A DNA stretch of 50,991 nucleotides from Solirubrobacterales bacterium. Lineage in GTDB: Bacteria > Actinomycetota > Thermoleophilia > Solirubrobacterales > 70-9. The stretch lies in NCBI GenBank assembly GCA_020438425.1, contig JAGQUQ010000004.1:17799-68789 (forward strand), read 5' to 3'. The translations under genes were made by a program, and so were the position numbers. Shown one piece after another: positions 15,696-22,644 of this stretch (position 1 is its first letter; the number at the start of each line of letters is the position of its first letter). The notes beneath the pieces were generated by a model. That model was not told where the DNA came from and did not search any database. It saw only the letters and a program-made list of their open reading frames with translations.

Positions 15696-16277
15696 TTGAA
15701 CCTTCCTGGCAGAAAGAAAGAAGTTCCGTCCCCGGTACCGGCCCCGATGTCCCGGCTGGAGCATCGTCGGGATGAACTGAGGACCAGGTTCTCGGAGCTC
15801 CAGTGGGATCTCGGCGGTGCCTGCTACGAGATGGCGGCCCGCGACTACTTCAGGCTCGACGTGCTGGCTTCGATGGCTTCGAAGCTGCAGGTGGTCGATG
15901 CGGAACTCGCCGAGATCGAGCGGATGGCCCGGCTCGAACGGGCCGGAGCGGCCGGAAGCTGCGCCGGCTGCGGTTCTCTTTACGCCCGTGGTGCCGTGTA
16001 CTGCTGGCGCTGCGGCCGCAACCTGAAGGAGGGGCGCGGAACCGTGGTCGGACCCGCGATCACCGCTCCCGTGGTTCCAACCGAAAGCAAGGAGCCACCA
16101 GAGCCGATCATCGACCCGGTCGTGAGGTCCGAAGGGGGACCCCGCGAGGAACCGCCGGACCCGCCGCGTCCGTCGGTTCGCCCGGTGAGCGATCCGTCCG
16201 GGAGGGTGATCGAACAAGAACCCGAATCCGCCAACGGATCAAGACCGGTGATCGGCTACCGGCCGGGAGCCAGGTGA
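15696..16277 (+). CDS. Cytoplasmic coiled-coil / zinc-ribbon protein in the pst operon
   Basis: 193 aa if TTG 15696 (4 nt after the previous stop) is used; ATG 15747 gives 176 aa, and neither has a clear ribosome site. Residues about 20-75 are helical and charged (RLEHRRDELRTRFSELQWD... VVDAELAEIERMARLER). Then comes a zinc ribbon with CAGC and CWRC pairs (GSCAGCGSLYARGAVYCWRCGRNL) and a proline-rich disordered tail. No membrane segment. The zinc-ribbon style matches the preceding gene, suggesting the two proteins act together. It overlaps the next gene by 4 bp (GTGA). Confidence 0.7.
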   Translation: MNLPGRKKEVPSPVPAPMSRLEHRRDELRTRFSELQWDLGGACYEMAARDYFRLDVLASMASKLQVVDAELAEIERMARLERAGAAGSCAGCGSLYARGAVYCWRCGRNLKEGRGTVVGPAITAPVVPTESKEPPEPIIDPVVRSEGGPREEPPDPPRPSVRPVSDPSGRVIEQEPESANGSRPVIGYRPGAR

Positions 16278-17491
16278 TCGACCGGATTCGAAAATGGCGG
16301 CTGCCGGTTCGTTACAAGGTTCCGCCGCGCAATGACCTGATCGCCTTCGCCCTGATGGCGCTGGCCTTCGGGCTGATGGTCGGCCTGGCGATCGCCCCCG
16401 GCTGGGGCAACGCCGGATCGACTGGTCCGGTGATCGCGCTGCCCGGCGGAGAATCAGCCGAAACAGGAACCACCGGCGACACGGCCACCGAAGTCGCTGC
16501 CGAGCTGCAGCCACCGGCCGGCGGGGAAGTGACCAAGGTGGCGAATACGGATGGAGGCAGCACCACCTCGCTGGCTGACAGCACGACCAACACGACCACG
16601 GACCTGACCGGCCTGGACGATCCGGAACCGGAGGCACCGGCGGAAGAGACTCCGGAAGAGCCCTACGGCAATCCGCCGGCCGAGGAGCCGGTGCCGGAGA
16701 GTCCCGATCCGGGTCCCGCACTGACCGCCACCGTCGTCGGTTCTGACGATGCCGGGTACGCGGTGGCCGACAGCGCCGGCAACCTGCTCTTCATCCACTA
16801 CCCGAACCCGGTCGCGACCGAGCCGAAAGCCGGCAAACGGATCGCCACCGACATCGATCCCGTGGACAACGGAACTTTCGCCCAGAACGGGCCGCTCGAG
16901 AGCAAGGGCAGCGCCAGCACCTCGAAGCTGAACGGGATGGTCACCTTCATCGACGAGGACTCCGGCGTGATCACCGTCTCCAGCCGGGGCGTTTCACTGG
17001 CCGTCGCCTCGTCGGCGGCGATCGAAAAGAGCGCCAGCCCGCCGGAACCGGGCTCCTGGATCAACGGCACGATCTCCTTCACCCCGCCGAAATCAAGCGC
17101 GTCAGCAGAAGTGAAGGAAGCGCCGGAGGATCCCTCCGATCCAGCCGAAGAGGAGGTTGAAGATCCGCTCACGATCCCCCGCCTGACCATGAAGTCGATC
17201 GTCTCGACCGGTGACCCGCTGGAAGAGATCGAACTGAACGGCCCGGTCACCTGGGACATGGCGAACCGGATCCTCACGATCGGGGCCGACAGCTTTGGCG
17301 CCCTGAACCGGGAAATCGAGATCCGGGTACCGAAGAAACTGCCCCTCAAGGGAATCGAGGACGGTCTCGGCTACGCGGCCTCGGCCACTCCGGACGCTTC
17401 AGGCAATCTCACTCTGACCGGCCTCTCGGCCAACTTCAGTCTCAAGGCCGCCGCCGACCCGGAACAGGCCTTCGGCACCCACTCCCGCTAG
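16274..17491 (+). CDS. Single-TM protein with repeated beta domains, last gene of the pst operon
   Basis: 405 aa from GTG 16274. A basic N-terminus (RIRKWRLPVRYKVPPRN) is followed by one membrane helix (about 22-42). A long Thr/Glu/Pro-rich spacer (to about 150) leads to three short beta-rich segments: ALTATVVGSDDAGYAVADSAG, SKLNGMVTFIDEDSGVITVSS, and MKSIVSTGDPLEEIELNGPVTWDMANRILTIG split by linkers. Each reads like a small OB-like barrel or carbohydrate-binding beta module. Type II topology puts the beta domains outside the cell. No family is recognised. A strong hairpin follows the stop. Confidence 0.75.
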   Translation: MIDRIRKWRLPVRYKVPPRNDLIAFALMALAFGLMVGLAIAPGWGNAGSTGPVIALPGGESAETGTTGDTATEVAAELQPPAGGEVTKVANTDGGSTTSLADSTTNTTTDLTGLDDPEPEAPAEETPEEPYGNPPAEEPVPESPDPGPALTATVVGSDDAGYAVADSAGNLLFIHYPNPVATEPKAGKRIATDIDPVDNGTFAQNGPLESKGSASTSKLNGMVTFIDEDSGVITVSSRGVSLAVASSAAIEKSASPPEPGSWINGTISFTPPKSSASAEVKEAPEDPSDPAEEEVEDPLTIPRLTMKSIVSTGDPLEEIELNGPVTWDMANRILTIGADSFGALNREIEIRVPKKLPLKGIEDGLGYAASATPDASGNLTLTGLSANFSLKAAADPEQAFGTHSR

Positions 17492-17520
17492 GAACCTTCG
17501 ATCGCGAAACCAATGCGGAT

Positions 17521-17562
17521 CGATGTCGATTCGAAGGCTCTACGAACCTTCGATCGACATCG
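17521..17562. terminator. Bidirectional hairpin between the pst operon and grxD
   Basis: CGATGTCGATTCGAAGG (17521-17537) pairs with CCTTCGATCGACATCG (17547-17562), with a single bulged T and a 9-nt loop. The right arm is inside the last codons of the convergent glutaredoxin gene. A 17-bp direct repeat, CTA-n-GAACCTTCGATCG, also occurs at each gene's stop (17488-17504 and 17540-17556). Confidence 0.6.
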
Positions 17563-17944
17563 GCGGGCTCTTGTAGGGCTCGTCCGATGCGGGGGCTTCG
17601 GCGGCGGGGGCCTCGCCGGCCGGTTGCTCGACACCGAGGGTCTCGGCCAGTTCGCCGTTCTCGTACATCTCTTCGACGATGTCGCAGCCGCCGAGCAGCT
17701 CGCCGTTCACGTAAAGCTGGGGGAAGGTTTCCCAGTCGGAGATCTCGCTGGTCACCTCGCGCAGCGGCTGGAGCGCCGGCAGCACGTCGATCGCACCGTA
17801 CTCGACGCCCATCGAGTCGAGGACCTGGACGGTTCGCATCGAGAATCCGCAGCGCGGGGCGGAGGGGGTGCCCTTCATGAAGAGCAGCACCTGGTTCTCG
17901 TTGATGAGCTCCCGGACGCGTTCTGTGAGTTCCTGATCAGCCAT
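17540..17944 (-). CDS. grxD: Monothiol glutaredoxin, Grx4/GrxD type
   Basis: 134 aa. CGFS glutaredoxins bind and transfer 2Fe-2S clusters, usually with a BolA partner. The signature KGTPSAPRCGFSM places CGFS at residues 32-35. WETFPQLYVNGELLGGCDIVEEM supplies the TVP-like cis-Pro (FP) and the GGCD glutathione-binding motif. Residues about 108-134 are an Ala/Pro/Glu-rich extension absent from short relatives. It is the third gene of FprA-BolA-Grx, 31 nt after bolA. Confidence 0.95.
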   Translation of the reverse strand: MADQELTERVRELINENQVLLFMKGTPSAPRCGFSMRTVQVLDSMGVEYGAIDVLPALQPLREVTSEISDWETFPQLYVNGELLGGCDIVEEMYENGELAETLGVEQPAGEAPAAEAPASDEPYKSPPMSIEGS

Positions 17945-17975
17945 GGGATTGATGTTAGACGCTGAGCCTGTTGGG

Positions 17976-18206
17976 CTAGCCGAGGATCCTGATGGTCAGG
18001 GCGTGGATGGTGCCGTCGTCGAAGCGTTCGCGGACCGCGGCCTTGACCAGCCGGTGCTGGTCGATCCGGCTCTTGCCCTCGAACTGCGGGGCCGAAACCT
18101 CGGCCCGCAGGTGGTCGCCGGTGCCGGTTTCGTCGATCACTTCGGCGCTCGAGCCCGGCAGCGCCGCCTCGATCATGCCCTTGAGTTCGGTCAGGTCGGC
18201 GGCCAT
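17976..18206 (-). CDS. bolA: BolA family protein
   Basis: 76 aa. BolA proteins form cluster-bridging heterodimers with CGFS glutaredoxins, encoded next door here. The family signature is HLRAEVSAPQFEGKSRIDQHRLVKAAV, then IHALTIRILG. The conserved invariant His (RIDQHR) is present. ATG 18206 overlaps the fprA stop (TGATG); a GTG one codon upstream (18209) is the alternative. Confidence 0.92.
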   Translation of the reverse strand: MAADLTELKGMIEAALPGSSAEVIDETGTGDHLRAEVSAPQFEGKSRIDQHRLVKAAVRERFDDGTIHALTIRILG

Positions 18207-19636
18207 CACTCGGTCCCTGCGGCAGCGGCCGCTTCAGCCTGGTCGGCGGCGGTCTCGAGCATCTCGTCGATACGGACGAACTTGACCCGGGGCCGGCCAT
18301 GCGGTTCACCTTTGCCGACTTCCGCCGCGTCGATTTTCTCCCAGCCGCTGAAGGACACGTAATGGGTCCCGCGCTCGCCGAGCAGGGTCTCGATCGCGTT
18401 CGGATCCGGAGAGTCGGGATCGAGCAGCTTTCCTTCGGCGACGTCCTCGAACAGGTGGGCGACAGTCTCTGTGGCGCACTTCTTGTTGGTGCCGATCACG
18501 CCGGAAGGTCCGCGCTTGATCCAGCCGGCCGTGTAATGGCCGGTCCGATGCTCGCCGCCATGCGTTTCGAGGACCCGGCCGTCATCGTTCAGGATGGTGC
18601 CGCGACGCTCGTCGAAGGGCACCCCGCGGAGCGGGATTCCGGTGTATCCGACCGAGCGGAGTACGAGGTCACAAGCCAGTTCCTCGCGCTCGCCGGTGTC
18701 CTTTGCCTTGAGGTTCCCGTTCTCCTCGACCAGTTCGTTGCGGCCGATGACAATGCTCTCGACCTTGCTGCCGCCGTTGATCTCGATCGGGGAGGACAGG
18801 AAGCGGAGCACGACCTTCTTCGGCTTGCCGGTGGGTTGGCGCGACGCGTACTCCCGGACGATCTCGACGTTGACCCGGGCCGTCTTGTCGGCTTCGTCAG
18901 ACTCGATCCAGGCCTTGCTAGCCGGGTCGAGTTCTATCTCGTCCGGATCGACGATCACGTCGGCCTCTTCCAGCTCGCCGAGTTCCTTGACCTCCGGGTT
19001 GGTGTAGGCCGCCTGGGCCGGTCCGCGGCGGCCGAGCACGACGATCTCCTTGATGCCCGACTGGTCGAGCAGCTCGATCGCGTGGTCGGCGATGTCGGTG
19101 CGGCGGAGTTCGGCGTCATCAAGGGCAAGCATGCGGGCCACGTCAAGCGCGACGTTGCCGTTGCCGATCACCACCGCCCGCCTCGCCTCGTTCAGCTTGA
19201 AGTCACGGTCGGCATAGTCGGGGTGAGCGTTGTACCAGCCGACGAAAGCGGTCGCGGCGTAGCTTCCGGGCAGGTCCTCGCCGGGGATGCCGAGCTCTCG
19301 GTCAGCCTCGGCCCCGAAGGTGTAGAGGATCGCGTGGTAGTGGTTCTCGAAGTCCTCGACGTTCAGGTCACGGCCGACCTCGACGTTGCCGAAGAAGCGG
19401 AAACCTTCCTTGGCGGCGGTCTTCTCATAGACCCGGGTGACCGACTTGATCTTGGGGTGATCCGGGGCAACACCTCCGCGAACGAGGCCATATGGGGTGG
19501 GCAGGCGGTCGAAAAGGTCGACCTGGGCGTGGGTGTCGGGATCCTTGATGATCTGGTCGGCGGCGTAGAAGCCGGAGGGTCCGGCACCGATGATCGCGAC
19601 CCGGAGCGGGTTTTCGGGGGTTCCTGGGTTACTCAT
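18206..19636 (-). CDS. fprA: Ferredoxin/adrenodoxin-type NADP+ reductase
   Basis: 476 aa. This FAD enzyme moves electrons between NADPH and ferredoxin. FAD-binding motif VAIIGAGPSGFYAADQI (about residues 12-28), PYGLVRGGVAPDHPKIKSV (family hallmark), NADP-binding VVIGNGNVALDVARMLA, and the C-terminal YTAGWIKRGPSGVIGTNKKCATETV loop are all typical of FprA/adrenodoxin reductase. Length is normal. It heads a three-gene unit with bolA and grxD, suggesting it supplies electrons to Fe-S/ferredoxin metabolism. Confidence 0.95.
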   Translation of the reverse strand: MSNPGTPENPLRVAIIGAGPSGFYAADQIIKDPDTHAQVDLFDRLPTPYGLVRGGVAPDHPKIKSVTRVYEKTAAKEGFRFFGNVEVGRDLNVEDFENHYHAILYTFGAEADRELGIPGEDLPGSYAATAFVGWYNAHPDYADRDFKLNEARRAVVIGNGNVALDVARMLALDDAELRRTDIADHAIELLDQSGIKEIVVLGRRGPAQAAYTNPEVKELGELEEADVIVDPDEIELDPASKAWIESDEADKTARVNVEIVREYASRQPTGKPKKVVLRFLSSPIEINGGSKVESIVIGRNELVEENGNLKAKDTGEREELACDLVLRSVGYTGIPLRGVPFDERRGTILNDDGRVLETHGGEHRTGHYTAGWIKRGPSGVIGTNKKCATETVAHLFEDVAEGKLLDPDSPDPNAIETLLGERGTHYVSFSGWEKIDAAEVGKGEPHGRPRVKFVRIDEMLETAADQAEAAAAAGTE

Positions 19637-19695
19637 GCGGCCAACAAGGATAAGGAATTCCTACTCCCGGGGTTGGCTTAGCGGTCAGGCTCCTC

Positions 19696-19739
19696 GCCGG
19701 CAAGCCGAAACCCGATTCTCAGCGGGGGTTCTTGCCGGC
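19696..19739. terminator. Hairpin at the 3' end of the alpha/beta hydrolase gene
   Basis: GCCGGCAAG (19696-19704) pairs with CTTGCCGGC (19731-19739), with a further AACCC/GGGTT pairing inside. The right arm is part of the hydrolase coding end (its stop is at 19719-19721). The next gene on the minus strand starts an operon, so this is a sensible termination site. Confidence 0.5.
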
Positions 19740-20651
19740 TCGCTGGGCGACCTTGTCGATCTCTTCGACGAAACGGGGCCAGAGCTGCTCGGGGATGTCG
19801 TGCCCCATCCCCTCGTAGATCCTCAACTCGGCTCCGGGGATGGCCCGGGCGGTCGCCCGTCCGCCGCGGGGAAAGACGAGTTTGTCGGCCGAGCCGTGGA
19901 GCACCACGGTCGGAATATCGAGCCGGGCGAGGTCGCGATCCCGCCTGGGCTGGCAGTTGATCGCGTGAAGCTGCCGGGCGGTGCCGTCAAGGTAGATTCC
20001 GCGTTCGTAGGCGACGGAAGCGATCTGGCGCAGCCGCTCCTTGTCGGTCGGGAAGTCGGGGGAGCCAATGATCGAGGCCAGCGCATCCATGCCGGCCAGG
20101 TAGCTCTCGAGGCTGTCGGTCGGTCGGGTCCTCATCAGGGCGGCAAGCTCCCTGACCCCGGGGAACGCGTCGCGTCGCGAGCCGGTGCGCGACATCATCG
20201 AGGTCAGCGATAGCACCCGGTCCGGGTGTTCGATCGCCATGGTCTGCGAGATCATGCCGCCCATCGAGTAGCCGATCACGTGAGCGCCATCGACGCCGAG
20301 GTGATCCAGAACCCCGATCGCGTCTGCTGCCATGTCGCTGAGGGTGTAGGCGAGATTGCGAGGGATGCCCGTCATCATCGCGGCCAGGGCAGGCTTGCCC
20401 TTGTGCCGGAGGATGGTCGAGGCGCCGTTGTCGCGATTGTCGATCCGGACCACACGAAAACCGCGATTGGTCAGCATCTCGACCAGGGGCAGGTCCCAGT
20501 AGACCATCTGGGTCCCGAGGCCGGGCACGACCAGCAGTACGGGGTCGGAGGGGTCACCATGAACGTCGAAGGCGATTTCGATGCCTCGCGTGCGGGCGAA
20601 ATCGACTTCCGGGATGGACGGGGCGTTACGGCCTATCGTTTCGGTTGTCAT
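19719..20651 (-). CDS. Alpha/beta-fold hydrolase
   Basis: 310 aa. Oxyanion region VVPGLGTQMVYWD; nucleophile elbow GYSMGGMIS (Ser near 125); acid in HGSADKLVFP; catalytic His in EGMGHDIPEQLWP. This is the esterase/aromatic-hydrolase type seen in actinobacteria (RNDNG-like VVRIDNRDNGAST motif). The substrate is unknown. ATG 20651 overlaps, on opposite strands, the ATG of the next gene (CATG at 20649-20652). An in-frame ATG at 20681 is a longer alternative. Promoter elements must therefore lie within the neighbour's coding region. Confidence 0.88.
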   Translation of the reverse strand: MTTETIGRNAPSIPEVDFARTRGIEIAFDVHGDPSDPVLLVVPGLGTQMVYWDLPLVEMLTNRGFRVVRIDNRDNGASTILRHKGKPALAAMMTGIPRNLAYTLSDMAADAIGVLDHLGVDGAHVIGYSMGGMISQTMAIEHPDRVLSLTSMMSRTGSRRDAFPGVRELAALMRTRPTDSLESYLAGMDALASIIGSPDFPTDKERLRQIASVAYERGIYLDGTARQLHAINCQPRRDRDLARLDIPTVVLHGSADKLVFPRGGRATARAIPGAELRIYEGMGHDIPEQLWPRFVEEIDKVAQRAGKNPR

Positions 20652-22596
20652 GCGGCATCTGACGATACCGGGGAGGACCATCGGACTGGCGGTTTTCGCC
20701 ATGTTCTGGCTGTGCTCGCTTTGCGTTCCCCCGTTCGGAGCCGCGGTCGAGGGCGAAGACTCGGCGACCGGGCACCGGGGACAGGTGACCATCGTGGTGC
20801 TGCCGGACGGCATCGTACCCGGCGACCTGACCGGGCTCGAGCATGCCGCGATCGGCCTTTTGAACCCCGGCCTCGGCGAAGTTCCGGCCCAGCAGACCTG
20901 GCTTGACGTCTCCCAGGGTTCCCGGGCGTTTGACACCTCGTATGACACGCCGTTAGAACGGGTGTATCCCGGGGGTGAAACGGCTCAGGGGTGGGAGAAA
21001 GTCGTGAAACGGGCGAAATCGGCCGACAGCCCGGTGATCCCCGGATTGCTGGCCTCGTTCCTGGCCCGGAACGGTCTCGACGCGGTCGCGGCCGAGTCGG
21101 CGGGCAGCGCGGCCCTGGCGGTTTCCCGGAAGGACGGCGTGGTGGCCCGGGCACCGGTCGCCTGCGGCGGGCCTGAATCGATGATCAAACCCGGAATCCC
21201 GGGTGCCGAAGCGGCGATACCCGGCTGTCCCGACCCGGTGACGGTGCTCTCGATGCCGCTCGATTCCGCCATGGAAGCGGCGGCCAGCCGCCGCGAGGGT
21301 GACCTTCAGATTTTCATCGAGCGCCCGCCGGCAGAGTCGGGCGATCAACTGGCCATCGCGATCGCCGGGCCCGGTACCGAAGGCATGCTCGAGTCACCCA
21401 GCACCCGGACCGACGGCTACGTGCTTTCCACCGACATCGCGCCGACCATCCTTGGTCACTTCGGCATCGAGACCCCGAAGGCGATGACCGGCCAGCCGAT
21501 CGGGTCCGGCGGCGAACTTGATCCAGAGCGGCTTGCCGACCTCGAGAACCGGTACGAGCAGGTCGGCAAGCGCCGCGGCGCGGCCCTGGCGATTCCGCTC
21601 CTGCTCTGGATTGCGCTGGCTGGCATCGTGTCGCTCGCAAGTCGAGGTCTCTACGCCCGTCCCGCGATGCGGTTGCTTTGCCTCGCCACCATCCTCCTGC
21701 CCGGCGTGCTGTTGCTAACCGCGGCGCTGGAGCCTTCGCTGGCGGTTGAACGGGGGGTGGCAACGCTTCTGCCGGTGCTGATCGCCGCCCTGCTGATCCG
21801 GCTGGCTCCGGGGTGGCTCTCTCTCGCCCTGGCCTGCGGGATTACGGTGATTCCCTACGGAATCGACATGTTGGCCGGCTCTGCCCTGACCCCGAGAGCG
21901 GTGATCGGACCCAACCCCGGTCTCGGGGCGCGTTTCTACGGAATCGGCAACGAGCTGGAGTCGACCCTGATGATCCTGACCTCGGTCGGAACCGGCGCGG
22001 CACTGACCTGGAGCTCGACCTCCGGCAGGCGAGCGGCGATCTGGTTTCTCGTTGTCGGGCTCCTCGCGACAGTCGTCTTTGCCGCCGGACGGTTCGGCGC
22101 CGACGTCGGGGCCGCAATCGTCTTTCCGGTTGCGGCGGTGGTAGCGGCGGCCTTCGCGATCGGTCGTCCGAAGCTCGCCTGGGCCGGTCTCGGGGCGGCC
22201 CTCGCGGCACTGCTCCTGATCGGTCTGGCCGACATCGTCACCGGCTCGGAGACCCACTTCGTCCGGTCGATCGTCGGTGGCAGCGGTGGCTCGTTCTTCG
22301 AAGTTGTCGGCCACCGTCTCGACGCCACGCTCGAGAGCTTCACCCGGGTGTCGCGGATTCCGGTCACCGTTGCCGCGCTCGCGGTGATCGTGGCCGGGGT
22401 CTGGAAGCGCGAGATCGTGCTCGCCTGGGTAGCCGATCTGCCGCTCGTCAAGGCCGGTATTGCGGCCGCCGCGGCAGGTTCCCTGGTCGGTGCCCTGACC
22501 AATGATTCCGGGGCCCTGTTCATTCAGGTTGGAACCCTTTATTTGGCGCTGGTACTGGGTTTCGCTTGGACAACGGTGAAAACCGGACGCAAATAG
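20650..22596 (+). CDS. Alkaline-phosphatase-like domain fused to polytopic membrane domain
   Basis: 648 aa from ATG 20650. A signal peptide or first helix (about 9-30) is followed by an extracellular domain (about 35-300). It starts QVTIVVLPDGIVPGDL and ends STDIAPTILGHFGIETPKAMTGQPI, which is the C-terminal signature of the alkaline-phosphatase/phosphopentomutase superfamily. The usual metal ligands are not evident, so the domain may be inactive or very divergent. From about 320 on there are roughly nine hydrophobic segments, with a distinctive GARFYGIGNELESTLM motif. It is followed 48 bp later by a GT4-flippase fusion, so a role in cell-surface polymer synthesis is plausible. Confidence 0.75.
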   Translation: MRHLTIPGRTIGLAVFAMFWLCSLCVPPFGAAVEGEDSATGHRGQVTIVVLPDGIVPGDLTGLEHAAIGLLNPGLGEVPAQQTWLDVSQGSRAFDTSYDTPLERVYPGGETAQGWEKVVKRAKSADSPVIPGLLASFLARNGLDAVAAESAGSAALAVSRKDGVVARAPVACGGPESMIKPGIPGAEAAIPGCPDPVTVLSMPLDSAMEAAASRREGDLQIFIERPPAESGDQLAIAIAGPGTEGMLESPSTRTDGYVLSTDIAPTILGHFGIETPKAMTGQPIGSGGELDPERLADLENRYEQVGKRRGAALAIPLLLWIALAGIVSLASRGLYARPAMRLLCLATILLPGVLLLTAALEPSLAVERGVATLLPVLIAALLIRLAPGWLSLALACGITVIPYGIDMLAGSALTPRAVIGPNPGLGARFYGIGNELESTLMILTSVGTGAALTWSSTSGRRAAIWFLVVGLLATVVFAAGRFGADVGAAIVFPVAAVVAAAFAIGRPKLAWAGLGAALAALLLIGLADIVTGSETHFVRSIVGGSGGSFFEVVGHRLDATLESFTRVSRIPVTVAALAVIVAGVWKREIVLAWVADLPLVKAGIAAAAAGSLVGALTNDSGALFIQVGTLYLALVLGFAWTTVKTGRK

Positions 22597-22644
22597 GGTT
22601 AACCGCCCACCGACCGGCCGTTCCCTGCTCTATCCTGTCCGGTT

